Source: GCA-2708415 sp964353185 | GTDB lineage: Bacteria; Pseudomonadota; Alphaproteobacteria; Micavibrionales; Micavibrionaceae | Direction of reading: 5' to 3' | Assembly (NCBI GenBank): GCA_964353185.1 | Contig: CAYGUV010000002.1 | Span: 1-64,000 of the forward strand | DNA length: 64,000 bases | Shown here: piece by piece, positions 52,322 through 61,218 of the stretch | Position numbering within the stretch: the first letter of the stretch is position 1 | Layout: every line of letters starts with the position of its first letter | Translations under genes and position numbers: made by a program | The notes under the pieces: model-generated | What the model saw: the letters and a program-made list of their open reading frames with translations, nothing else | The model's database searches: none | Told to the model about the DNA's origin: nothing

Positions 52322-54121
52322 ATGCCTGTTATAAATTTAAAAGATACTCAATCTTCTATGGAAGATATTATTAAAAAATTTGGCTCCGAACTGGAACGCC
52401 AATCTGATGAAGCTCGCCTAATTGCGAATGACGAGGGTATCATCATCTATTCAAACCAAAATTTTATTGATATTTCTGGTCACACCAATGACACTAACGG
52501 GCTGCGCATTACAGATTTAATAGAATTTGAAAACCCTAAGCTGATTACAAAAAATGGTGAAGTTGGAGGTAAATTTATACATTCTCAGTCCCACTTTGCT
52601 TTTAATCTTAATTGGGTGATTAGTAAAAATCAAAAAATACTTATCCTATCTGCGCACCCTGTTTTAGAATATCAAATACGTGATCAGATTTCTCCTTTTG
52701 TAGAATTGTCCTTTGATGCACAAATCATAACTAATAGCGATGGGATCATAACTGAAACAAATCAAAACTTTCACACAATCTTTGGAACGACCAAACGCAG
52801 CAATATTTTTGACTTCATCCATCAAGATGATATTCAACAATTTAAAGAATTTTTTAATGTACAAGGCTCCGCAATAGTTACCCGTGCATTCGGTGATAAA
52901 AATCAAACCTTATGGATTATATGGTCTGCACAACAACGTGGAAGTGATATTTATCTGCTTGCGCGCAATATTACAGAACGCGAAAAACACCGAATAGAGT
53001 TAGAAGAGCATAAATCACACATTCGTGAAGCCGAGGCAATCGCCAATATGGGACAATGGGAATGGGTCATTGGCAATGACGAGATTTTTTTCTCCGAACA
53101 ACTTTATACAATATTTGGATTTGATTTTGAAAAAGATAAGCCCACTTTAGACAGTCTCAATGATATGATTCATGAAGATGATGATGGGCGGATGATGCAA
53201 GTTTTCCAACGCGCCATTATCGAACAAAATAATTATGATATGGACTTTAGAATTCAACGTCACGATGGCCAAACTCGTTTTATTAAATGCGAAGGCCGTT
53301 GTCGCGCAGATCATGAAGATGATGTAATCGCCCTTTACGGTGTAATGCATGACGTTACAGATGCGATGAAACGTGAACGTGACTTGGTAAAAGCAAAAGA
53401 GAGTGTTGAAAAAGCATATGCCGCCAAAACACAATTTTTAGCAAATATGAGCCACGAATTACGCACCCCTCTTAATGCGGTTATAGGGTTTTCGGAAATG
53501 ATGGAGCGTCAATTACTAGGCCCTTTAGGCAACGAAAAATACTTAGATTATATTTCTGGCATTCGTAAGAGTGGTGAACATTTACTAGCTCTCATCAGTG
53601 ATATTTTAGATATGTCTAAAATTGAGGCAGGAAAATACGACCTGTCTTTAGAAGATTTTAATATCGCAAAAACGGCTCGTCTTGCCGTTCACATGGTTGA
53701 AGGTCGGGCCTTAAATGATAACGTTAAAATCATCGTGAATGTTGAAAGTGATAAAATCAACGTTATTGCCGATCGACGTGCCGTCATGCAGATTATGTTG
53801 AATTTACTTTCAAACGCAGTAAAGTTTTCTAACAATGGCGGCAGTGTTACCTTAAATTTAACGCAAGATAATGATTCCATCTTTTTAGAAGTCAGTGATA
53901 ATGGCATTGGCATCCCTTCTCATAAATTATCTACGATTATGGAACCTTTTGAACAAGTTGAAAATGACTATAGTAGAGAATATGAAGGAACAGGCCTTGG
54001 CCTGTCTATTACCAAAGAATTGATAGAAATCCACGGTGGCACAATTAACATTGTTTCAACACTAAGCATAGGAACTGAAGTTCTAGTTAAGTTGCCTAAA
54101 AAAACGCAAATTCAAACTTAA
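52322..54121 (+). CDS. Cytoplasmic PAS histidine kinase, PdhS/PleC-like
   Basis: 599 residues, no membrane helix. Three PAS modules (about 30-110, 130-220, 235-345), a short coiled coil, then HisKA with H378 (FLANMSHELRTPLNAVIGFS) and HATPase_c (N in NLLSNAVKF, DNGIGIP, GTGLGLSI). The block MERQLLGPLGNEKYLDYI after the H-box is characteristic of the alphaproteobacterial PdhS/PleC/DivJ group that controls cell-cycle and polarity regulators. Partner regulator is not nearby. Confidence 0.9.
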   Translation: MPVINLKDTQSSMEDIIKKFGSELERQSDEARLIANDEGIIIYSNQNFIDISGHTNDTNGLRITDLIEFENPKLITKNGEVGGKFIHSQSHFAFNLNWVISKNQKILILSAHPVLEYQIRDQISPFVELSFDAQIITNSDGIITETNQNFHTIFGTTKRSNIFDFIHQDDIQQFKEFFNVQGSAIVTRAFGDKNQTLWIIWSAQQRGSDIYLLARNITEREKHRIELEEHKSHIREAEAIANMGQWEWVIGNDEIFFSEQLYTIFGFDFEKDKPTLDSLNDMIHEDDDGRMMQVFQRAIIEQNNYDMDFRIQRHDGQTRFIKCEGRCRADHEDDVIALYGVMHDVTDAMKRERDLVKAKESVEKAYAAKTQFLANMSHELRTPLNAVIGFSEMMERQLLGPLGNEKYLDYISGIRKSGEHLLALISDILDMSKIEAGKYDLSLEDFNIAKTARLAVHMVEGRALNDNVKIIVNVESDKINVIADRRAVMQIMLNLLSNAVKFSNNGGSVTLNLTQDNDSIFLEVSDNGIGIPSHKLSTIMEPFEQVENDYSREYEGTGLGLSITKELIEIHGGTINIVSTLSIGTEVLVKLPKKTQIQT

Positions 54122-55050
54122 GATATAATTGTTTTTTGCTCTTTTAAAAATATCTTTTCTGCATCCAAACATCCTCGTAAACCTTCACGATAATTAGAAT
54201 ATTTTAATTGAACACCCAATTCAGTTTTTATTTTATTATTGATGACATGCTTATTATCTTTATAAAAACTTTGTGCGATAGGCGCTAAATCAACTTCTTC
54301 GTAAGGGATTAATGGTGGTGGTTCCATTTTAAGCAATGAACAAGCCTCAGCAATCACTTCATGACTGGGCGCGGGAATATCATCCGCTAAATTATAAATT
54401 TGCCCTGGATTTGGATATTTAAAAGACGCCAATATCGTCTGCACAATATCATCAACATGAATACGATTGAAAACGTGGCCAGGTTTGTTGATCCGGCGTG
54501 CCATACCTGCACGCATAGAGTCTAATGCACTACGCCCTGGCCCATATATTCCTGAAAGTCTAAAAATATGTAAGGGAACATTATACTTTTCAAATAAAGA
54601 ATACCATTGACGTTCTGCCAAAGCGCGCCTGGATCCACGTTGCGATGTTGGGGTAACTTCTGATAACTCTGTTACTTGGGCTCCATCACGGTTGCCATAG
54701 ACGCCTGTACTGGATAAATATCCCACCCATTCCAAGTTTGGTAAATTGATAAGATCTTCTGCGTGCATATTGAAAACTGGATCACCTTGGTCATTAGGCG
54801 GTGTAGAAATTAGTAAATGTGTTACACGCCCAAAAAGCGTACGCGGGTCTGCAATAGGATGTTCATAATCAAAAATACGCGCCCTAATACGGCGCAATAA
54901 CAACTCATTACGTCTTTCCAAATCACGTGTTGTTCCACCAATAGTCCAGCCTTTATTATGATTTTGTAATGCGTGTCCTAAATAATCCGCTGTATATCCA
55001 TAACCAAAGCAAAATAACCTTTTGGCGTGTTTTTTAGATTTTTCTGACAT
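54118..55050 (-). CDS. NAD(P)-dependent epimerase/dehydratase-like SDR (YeeZ-type)
   Basis: 310 residues. An N-terminal nucleotide-binding motif FGYGYTADYLG (GxGxxxxxL type rather than the GxxGxxG loop), YLSSTGVYGN (active-site-like YG) and FRLSGIYGPGRS, as in YeeZ-type extended SDRs. Substrate unknown. Overlaps the kinase gene by 4 bp at its 3' end, and lies close after the GST gene (16 bp). Confidence 0.85.
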   Translation of the reverse strand: MSEKSKKHAKRLFCFGYGYTADYLGHALQNHNKGWTIGGTTRDLERRNELLLRRIRARIFDYEHPIADPRTLFGRVTHLLISTPPNDQGDPVFNMHAEDLINLPNLEWVGYLSSTGVYGNRDGAQVTELSEVTPTSQRGSRRALAERQWYSLFEKYNVPLHIFRLSGIYGPGRSALDSMRAGMARRINKPGHVFNRIHVDDIVQTILASFKYPNPGQIYNLADDIPAPSHEVIAEACSLLKMEPPPLIPYEEVDLAPIAQSFYKDNKHVINNKIKTELGVQLKYSNYREGLRGCLDAEKIFLKEQKTIIS

Positions 55051-55066
55051 AGATTATCTAATGCTC

Positions 55067-55735
55067 TTAAAAATCTACGTTTTCGTAGTGATTAGCAGGC
55101 TTAAATCCAGGAACCTTATCTTCGAGTAATGCTTTAAAACTAGGACGAGATTTAACACGTGCATACCACGCAGCCGCACTAGCGTGTTCTTCCCACGGAA
55201 CATCACCAATATAATCTATTGCCGACAAATGTGCTGCAGCAGCAATATCTGCCATTGAAAAGTCATCGCCCGCTAGCCAATTACGTTTTTCAGTCAAAAA
55301 ACCAATATAATCTAAATGATAGTGAATATTAGCATTCCCTGCACGAATAGACGGAGCATGCGGCTCTCCCAGTTTTAACATAGGTTTCATTAATTTTTCA
55401 CCGATGAGGTTTTCTGTTACTTCGCGATTAAATTTATAATCAAACCAAGCCACCATGCGTCTGGTTTCTGCCTTATGCAGCGGATCCGGCCCTAACAGAT
55501 TATTTTCTGGATAAACTTCTTCTAAATATTCACAAATTACTTGAGAATTAGACAGGACAGTTCCATCATTTTCAACCAGCACGGGCACGTCACCCGCAGG
55601 GTTCATTGCCAAAAACTCAGTACGTCTTTCCCATATTTTTTCAATCTTATCTTCAAACTCTAGGTTTTTTTCGGCTAAAACAACGCGTACTTTGCGTGAA
55701 AAAGGGTGTAGCCATAGGTGGTAAAGCGTTCTCAT
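55067..55735 (-). CDS. Glutathione S-transferase family protein
   Basis: 222 residues: thioredoxin-like N-terminal domain (LYHLWLHPFSRKVRVVLAEK; VPVLVENDGTVLSNSQVICEYLEE with the cis-Pro and Ser pair that bind glutathione) and a helical C-terminal domain (LAGDDFSMADIAAAAHL). Zeta/beta-type bacterial GST. Likely detoxification or thiol transfer. Confidence 0.92.
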   Translation of the reverse strand: MRTLYHLWLHPFSRKVRVVLAEKNLEFEDKIEKIWERRTEFLAMNPAGDVPVLVENDGTVLSNSQVICEYLEEVYPENNLLGPDPLHKAETRRMVAWFDYKFNREVTENLIGEKLMKPMLKLGEPHAPSIRAGNANIHYHLDYIGFLTEKRNWLAGDDFSMADIAAAAHLSAIDYIGDVPWEEHASAAAWYARVKSRPSFKALLEDKVPGFKPANHYENVDF

Positions 55736-55802
55736 AAAATTATCTTACGACAATTTTAAACACACGCAAAGAAAGTTTTTAAACCCATAAAATAAATTAT
55801 TT

Positions 55803-56417
55803 TTATAAAAGAAAAAACCTTACTAAGCCGCCAATAAAAATTATAAATAGAGATAATATCAATACTAGAAAGAATTTTTCTGGTGCAAAAAGCATCCTTT
55901 TTAGCGTTGAATCTTTATCAAGAAAATGATGTTTTATTGCCCCACAACCATGTAAGAAAACGCCTATAATCATAGCCAAGGCAAGGTTTTCATGAATTGC
56001 CCATGATACTTTGTTAATAGTCGCATTCTTATCAATGTAAGACGGTATCTCTATTCCAAAAAAGGCAACAGGGTATCCCCCACTCATCGACATGATCCAA
56101 CCGCTTAGCGGCATTCCAATCAAGGCTGCGTACAAAAATACATGCGTAATTTTTGAAAGTATCCGCTCCCATTTGGCATGATTAGGTAAAGATTTCGGCT
56201 TTTTGCTTAAACGATGCCAGATGATTCGTAATGCAACCAACCATAAAATTAACAATCCAAATGATTTATGCAGTTTTAAAAAGGTGAATTGATTGGCACT
56301 ATAGGAAAGCTCATCTAAATAATAGCCCAATAATAACAAGCCCAGAATAATGAGGGCCATAGACCAATGGAAAAATTTGCTAACAAATCCGTACGCGTCA
56401 CGGGTATTATTCAGCAT
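55803..56417 (-). CDS. Cytochrome b561
   Basis: 204 residues with four core helices and a fifth C-terminal helix. Heme-ligand histidines lie in FFHWSMALII, LHKSFGLLIL, THVFLYAALIG and VFLHGCGAIKHH. It moves electrons between quinol and acceptors at the inner membrane. Its ATG overlaps the YceI stop (TAATG), a pairing common in proteobacteria. Confidence 0.93.
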   Translation of the reverse strand: MLNNTRDAYGFVSKFFHWSMALIILGLLLLGYYLDELSYSANQFTFLKLHKSFGLLILWLVALRIIWHRLSKKPKSLPNHAKWERILSKITHVFLYAALIGMPLSGWIMSMSGGYPVAFFGIEIPSYIDKNATINKVSWAIHENLALAMIIGVFLHGCGAIKHHFLDKDSTLKRMLFAPEKFFLVLILSLFIIFIGGLVRFFLL

Positions 56418-57007
56418 TATTTACCTTCTTCGGCTTCTTTACGCACTGCTTCTACTTCAATTCTTATATTTACCGTGTCCCCGACACCTGGCAGACCATA
56501 GTCAATTCCAAATTCAGAACGTTTTATCTCTGCATTTGCGGAAAAGCCCGATACATAACGCTTTGAAAATGGGTGTACGCCTGCTTTATTAAATGTTGTT
56601 TTTAAAATAATAGGTTTTGTGACATCTAAAATTGTTAAATCTCCTTTGATATCTGCCATATTTTCGCCTGTTACATTTATTTCTGTACTTTTAAAAGTCA
56701 TCGTTGGGTATTTTTTTACATCAAAGAAATCTTCATTGCGCATATGTTTATCCCATTTTTCATCATCCATATCGATGCTGTCTGTTTTAATTGTGACATT
56801 TACAGATGAATTTTGCGGATTTTCCTGATCAAAAATTATTGTCCCTTCATAATCGTGGAATTCCCCTTGAGACATTGAAAAACCAAGATGGCTTACAAAG
56901 AAAAGAATTTGTGTATGAACTTTGTCAAATTCGTATGTTTCGGGGGCTGCGTTTGCTGGATTTATAAAATATAATGATGTAGCAATAATTAGAGAGAGAA
57001 GTTTCAT
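56417..57007 (-). CDS. YceI-family periplasmic lipid-binding protein
   Basis: 196 residues: signal peptide (ends ANAAP), then a lipocalin-like barrel (YEFDKVHTQILFFVSHLGFS; NEDFFDVKKYPTMTFKST; FGIDYGLPGVGDTVNIRIE). YceI proteins bind polyisoprenoids such as ubiquinone. Forms an operon with cytochrome b561. Confidence 0.93.
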   Translation of the reverse strand: MKLLSLIIATSLYFINPANAAPETYEFDKVHTQILFFVSHLGFSMSQGEFHDYEGTIIFDQENPQNSSVNVTIKTDSIDMDDEKWDKHMRNEDFFDVKKYPTMTFKSTEINVTGENMADIKGDLTILDVTKPIILKTTFNKAGVHPFSKRYVSGFSANAEIKRSEFGIDYGLPGVGDTVNIRIEVEAVRKEAEEGK

Positions 57008-57028
57008 GTCGCTTTCCTTAAAATAAAA

Positions 57029-57229
57029 TTAAAAATAAGTGTTAAATAAAATAATACTAATACGGCAACCTAAAAAACCCATAAACCATACCAAAAGACC
57101 GTATTTCCAACGGTATGATTTTTTTTCTTTAATCTCATCCAATGATTTTTTGCGTAAAATTACATTAATAAGACCAAGACCAACGGCAAACCCCGCTACA
57201 AAACCAATAAAACCAAAAAGATAGACCAT
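57029..57229 (-). CDS. Small two-helix membrane protein
   Basis: 66 residues: helices about 4-24 and 44-63 around a basic loop (RKKSLDEIKEKKSYRWKYG). No family recognised. 21 bp upstream of yceI on the same strand, so it may lead that operon. Confidence 0.5.
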   Translation of the reverse strand: MVYLFGFIGFVAGFAVGLGLINVILRKKSLDEIKEKKSYRWKYGLLVWFMGFLGCRISIILFNTYF

Positions 57230-57274
57230 TTCATTATTCTTCTTTATGATGCCTAAAGTTACAATATCTCTAAT

Positions 57275-58099
57275 ATGTTAGCCGATTCTATGCCTCTTTA
57301 CTACATTATCATTCTAGCAATAGTACAGGGAATAACTGAGTTTCTTCCCATTAGTTCAAGCGGTCATTTAGTTGTTACTCACGCGATTTTAAATGGGCAA
57401 GCCAATAACCTTTGCTGGCAAGAAAACAGGATGATGGATGTGGCGGTACATGTTGGTACATTGTTATCTGTTCTAATTTATTTTCGTAAAGATTTATGGA
57501 GTATGGCGTTTAAAGCTTTCGCATTGCAATCAAATGATTCTCGTTTATTGCAAAATATAATTATTGCCTCTCTCCCTGTTATTTTTATTGGCTTTGCCGT
57601 ACAAAGTTGGCAACCAAATCTTTTATGTTCGTTAAAAATTATGGCCTGGATGACATTGATTTTTGGCATCGTTTTGGGTATTGCGGATCGTTTTAAGTTC
57701 GATAAAAAAATTGAAAATATGAGTTATTCGAATGCTTTCATTATCGGACTTTCCCAAGCAATTGCCCTTGTGCCAGGCGTTAGTCGATCAGGAATCACCA
57801 TGACTAGCGCGCGTTTCCTTGGATTTAGCAGAGTTGACGCAGCTAAATTTTCATTGCTGCTGTCAATTATAGCCATTAGTGGTGCAGGTTTATTAACCAG
57901 CATGGAGCTTTACCAAGAACAAAATATACAAATGGGTTTTGACATTATTCTTGCTGTATTATTTTCATTTATTTTTGGATATATAGCTATTCATTTGATG
58001 ATGCGATGGTTGTCAAAAGCAACGTTTAGGCCATTTGTTTATTATCGTATTGCCTTAGGACTTGTCTTACTTAGTTTACTATATAGTGGTATTTTATAA
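57275..58099 (+). CDS. uppP: Undecaprenyl-diphosphatase
   Basis: 274 residues, about eight helices, with both BacA/UppP active-site blocks: ITEFLPISSSGH and LVPGVSRSGITM. It recycles undecaprenyl diphosphate for peptidoglycan synthesis. The ATG at 57275 or the one at 57290 could be used. Its 3' end overlaps convergent rsmD by 6 bp. Confidence 0.95.
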   Translation: MLADSMPLYYIIILAIVQGITEFLPISSSGHLVVTHAILNGQANNLCWQENRMMDVAVHVGTLLSVLIYFRKDLWSMAFKAFALQSNDSRLLQNIIIASLPVIFIGFAVQSWQPNLLCSLKIMAWMTLIFGIVLGIADRFKFDKKIENMSYSNAFIIGLSQAIALVPGVSRSGITMTSARFLGFSRVDAAKFSLLLSIIAISGAGLLTSMELYQEQNIQMGFDIILAVLFSFIFGYIAIHLMMRWLSKATFRPFVYYRIALGLVLLSLLYSGIL

Positions 58100-58645
58100 A
58101 ATAACTTCGCCATAAGTAATCAAGGTATCTCCATATTTTTTCTCATCTAAAATATTGAGATTTGAATTAGATACTGATTCAGATTTATTTGTTTCAATAA
58201 CAATTAAACAACTTGGTAAAAGCCAATTACCATCTATCAGAGAATCAATTGTTAAAGAGATCATTTCCTGATGATAGGGCGGGTCTAAAAAAACTAATGA
58301 TGCTGGTTTAAATTTATCATCACGTGCTTTCAACTTTGTTGAATCTGCCAGCAAAAAGTTAGATGCATTTTCTGCCCCAATCTTAAATATATTTTCTTTA
58401 GTTAAATTGAGAGAAATTTTATCTTTATCTATAAATAAACAATGTGCGGCCCCTTGGGAGAGGGCTTCAATACCCAAAGCGCCAGAACCACAAAAACAAT
58501 CTAAAACAACCTTGTCTTTAACTGCGGCGCGTGAATGCAAACTATTAAAAATAGCCTGCCTCACTTTATCAGATGTCGGCCGTATAGCATTATTTTTGGG
58601 TGTATTTAGACGGCGTCCCCCATATTTACCTGCCACAATTCGCAT
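58094..58645 (-). CDS. rsmD: 16S rRNA (guanine-966-N2)-methyltransferase
   Basis: 183 residues. Starts with MRIVAGKYGGRRLNTP, carries the SAM loop DCFCGSGALGIEA and the catalytic LDPPY. Methylates G966 of 16S rRNA. Shares its start base with the stop of the pseudouridine synthase gene (TAATG), so they are co-translated. Confidence 0.95.
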   Translation of the reverse strand: MRIVAGKYGGRRLNTPKNNAIRPTSDKVRQAIFNSLHSRAAVKDKVVLDCFCGSGALGIEALSQGAAHCLFIDKDKISLNLTKENIFKIGAENASNFLLADSTKLKARDDKFKPASLVFLDPPYHQEMISLTIDSLIDGNWLLPSCLIVIETNKSESVSNSNLNILDEKKYGDTLITYGEVIL

Positions 58646-59397
58646 TAATCAAAATACCCATCTAACTGACTTTTTAGCATAGATGATTTAACCTCCATGA
58701 TGGCTTTTTTGGGTAATTTTCCTAAGTGGAACGGGCCGTATGATATGCGGATAAGACGATTTACTTGCAAGTTAATTGCTTCCATAACATTTCGAACTTC
58801 GCGATTTTTCCCCTCTTGTAATGTAATCTCAATCCAATTATTTGCTTGAGATTTTTCATTACTATTTTCATCTAACTTCGCTTCAATGGGACCGTATTTA
58901 ACGCCATCCCATTTAATACCTTTTTTCAAAATATCTAATTTTTCTTGGCGCACGTTGCCTAGCACCCTTACACGATAGGTCCGCTTGAAGGCGTTAGCTG
59001 GCAATTCTAGGTAACGAGATAACTCCCCATCATTGGTTAACAATAAAAGCCCTTCTGTATTGATATCTAATCGCCCAACAGTCATCACACGCGGTAAATC
59101 TTTTGGCATTTTGTCAAAAATTGTTTGGCGACCTTGCTCATCTTTGTTTGTGGTAACCAAACCTGCAGGCTTATGATATAAAAATAATCTTGTTTTTTCT
59201 TTCATAGGTAATGGCTTTTTATCAACCAAAATCTCATCTTTAGAAGTCACCACACAAGCGGCACTGTCTAAAATCCTGCCATTTACACTAACGCGTCGAT
59301 CGGAAATCCATCGCTCCGCTTCACGTCTGCTACACAAACCTGCGCGCGCCATGACTTTTGCGATACGTTCCCCTTTATTTTTTTCTTCATTACTCAT
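58645..59397 (-). CDS. rRNA pseudouridine synthase, RluB/RsuA family
   Basis: 250 residues: S4 RNA-binding domain (RIAKVMARAGLCSRREAERWI) followed by the catalytic domain with GRLDINTEGLLLLTNDG, the Asp motif. Most like RluB (U2605 of 23S rRNA). Divergent from tadA with 11 bp between starts. Confidence 0.92.
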   Translation of the reverse strand: MSNEEKNKGERIAKVMARAGLCSRREAERWISDRRVSVNGRILDSAACVVTSKDEILVDKKPLPMKEKTRLFLYHKPAGLVTTNKDEQGRQTIFDKMPKDLPRVMTVGRLDINTEGLLLLTNDGELSRYLELPANAFKRTYRVRVLGNVRQEKLDILKKGIKWDGVKYGPIEAKLDENSNEKSQANNWIEITLQEGKNREVRNVMEAINLQVNRLIRISYGPFHLGKLPKKAIMEVKSSMLKSQLDGYFD

Positions 59398-59408
59398 AAG
59401 GTAAGTTT

Positions 59409-59870
59409 ATGCCCGATTTAGATAAAAATAGCTATATGAAGATTGCAATACAAGAAGCGCGCGATGCGGCAAATCGTGACGAGGTCCCCATTGGAGCTGT
59501 CATAGTAGATTCCATAACGGGTGAAATCATAGCGCAAAATGGAAACCGTACCATTGAACTTTCTGACCCAACAGCCCACGCCGAAATTTTAGTGATAAGG
59601 GAGGCATGCAAAAAAATAGGCAAACAACGCATTCCAAATCATGATCTGTACGTCACCTTAGAGCCCTGTACGCAATGTGTCGGGGCCATCGCCTTTGCAC
59701 GTATTCGCAAACTCACTTTTGCTACCGATGATATAAAAGGTGGCGCAGTAGTCAATGGTGTACGTTTTTTTGATCAACCAACTTGCCATCATAAAATTGA
59801 AATAGGCGAAACTATTATGGCTGCAGAATCTTCTGATTTATTAAAAAATTATTTTAAGACTAAGCGCTAA
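59409..59870 (+). CDS. tadA: tRNA-specific adenosine deaminase
   Basis: 153 residues. Zinc site H57-A-E59 (HAEIL) and PCTQC (C87, C90), VPIGAVIV near the N-terminus. Converts A34 to inosine in tRNA-Arg(ACG). The divergent pairing with an rluB-type gene is common in proteobacteria. Ends 1 bp before the convergent purD. Confidence 0.95.
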   Translation: MPDLDKNSYMKIAIQEARDAANRDEVPIGAVIVDSITGEIIAQNGNRTIELSDPTAHAEILVIREACKKIGKQRIPNHDLYVTLEPCTQCVGAIAFARIRKLTFATDDIKGGAVVNGVRFFDQPTCHHKIEIGETIMAAESSDLLKNYFKTKR

Positions 59871-59871
59871 T

Positions 59872-61170
59872 TTAAGCGGCTTTAGATTTTTCACGTTCAA
59901 TATCGCGCCATCCGATATCACGGCGACAAAACCCATCTTTCCATTCAATCAAATCTACTCCCTTGTACGCGTTTAATTGCGCCTCAGAAGTGGTATCCCC
60001 TAAACCAACAACGCTTAAAACACGTCCACCCGTGTTCACTAGCGCCCCGCTATTATCAAGCATAGTACCGGCATGAAATAGATTTGTTTGTTCAAGAGCA
60101 AGAAGGGCAGCTGTATTTTTAATTTCCGTTCCTTTTTCATATGATCCAGGATAACCATTTGCGGCCATAACAACACACAGAGCAGTTTTATTAGACCATT
60201 TTAAATTATTTTTAAAATCAGAAAGATTGCCTTTATCTGTTGCCAATAAAATTTCCACCAGATCACTTTCCAGGCGCATCATAATCGGCTGACATTCAGG
60301 GTCGCCAAAACGAATATTATATTCAATTAAGCGTGGCACCCCATTTTGAACCATAAGACCAGCATATAAAATCCCTTGAAAAGGCATGCCATCTTTTTTC
60401 ATTCCCTCTACAGTCGGTGCAATTATAGTATCTAGAATTTTTTTCTCTAACGCATCATCCATAAATCGGGCAGGAGAATAAGCCCCCATGCCACCCGTGT
60501 TTGGACCAGTATCGCCATCGCCTACACGCTTATGATCTTGCGCAGAAGTAAGGGCTAAATAATTTTCGCCATCGGATAATGCAAAATAGCTAAGCTCCTC
60601 TCCATCCATAAATTCTTCGATCACTAGCTCATCACCTGCACTACCAAAAGCCTGCCCAGACATCATTTCATCAATATTTTGATGTGCTTCTTCTATCGTT
60701 TGCGCAATGATTACCCCTTTACCTGCGGCCAAACCATCTGTTTTTAAAACAATAGGCGCACCAATTTTGGTTACATATGCTTTGGCATCATCAGCAGATT
60801 TAAACCGCTCATATGCAGCAGTTGGGATATTGTGACGCGCACAAAAATCTTTCATAAAACCTTTGGATCCTTCCAGCTGTGCGGCCTCAACATTCGGCCC
60901 AAAAACTGAAATATTTTCAGCTCGTAACTTGGTCGCTAACCCATCGACTAAGGGCGGCTCTGGCCCAACAATAACAAAATCAATTTCGTTTTCTTTTACA
61001 AATTCTAAAATACCATCCTGATCTTCACTGGATACATCAACACATTCTGCGACCTTTGCAATACCTGCATTACCGGGTGCACAAAAAAGTTTGTCGCAAT
61101 GTTTTGATTGCTTTAATTTCCAAGCCAAGGCGTGTTCACGACCACCTGATCCGATAAGAAGAATTTTCAT
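59872..61170 (-). CDS. purD: Phosphoribosylamine-glycine ligase
   Basis: 432 residues. ATP-grasp enzyme: MKILLIGSGGREHALAWKL at the N-terminus, VKTDGLAAGKGV-like KTDGLAAGKGVIIAQ, HKRVGDGDTGPNTGGMGAYSP and IEYNIRFGDPECQP. Second step of purine synthesis. Single gene. Confidence 0.97.
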   Translation of the reverse strand: MKILLIGSGGREHALAWKLKQSKHCDKLFCAPGNAGIAKVAECVDVSSEDQDGILEFVKENEIDFVIVGPEPPLVDGLATKLRAENISVFGPNVEAAQLEGSKGFMKDFCARHNIPTAAYERFKSADDAKAYVTKIGAPIVLKTDGLAAGKGVIIAQTIEEAHQNIDEMMSGQAFGSAGDELVIEEFMDGEELSYFALSDGENYLALTSAQDHKRVGDGDTGPNTGGMGAYSPARFMDDALEKKILDTIIAPTVEGMKKDGMPFQGILYAGLMVQNGVPRLIEYNIRFGDPECQPIMMRLESDLVEILLATDKGNLSDFKNNLKWSNKTALCVVMAANGYPGSYEKGTEIKNTAALLALEQTNLFHAGTMLDNSGALVNTGGRVLSVVGLGDTTSEAQLNAYKGVDLIEWKDGFCRRDIGWRDIEREKSKAA

Positions 61171-61218
61171 TATTGATCCTTTTTAGATTAAATCATTTAT
61201 TATGCACGTAATATGCCT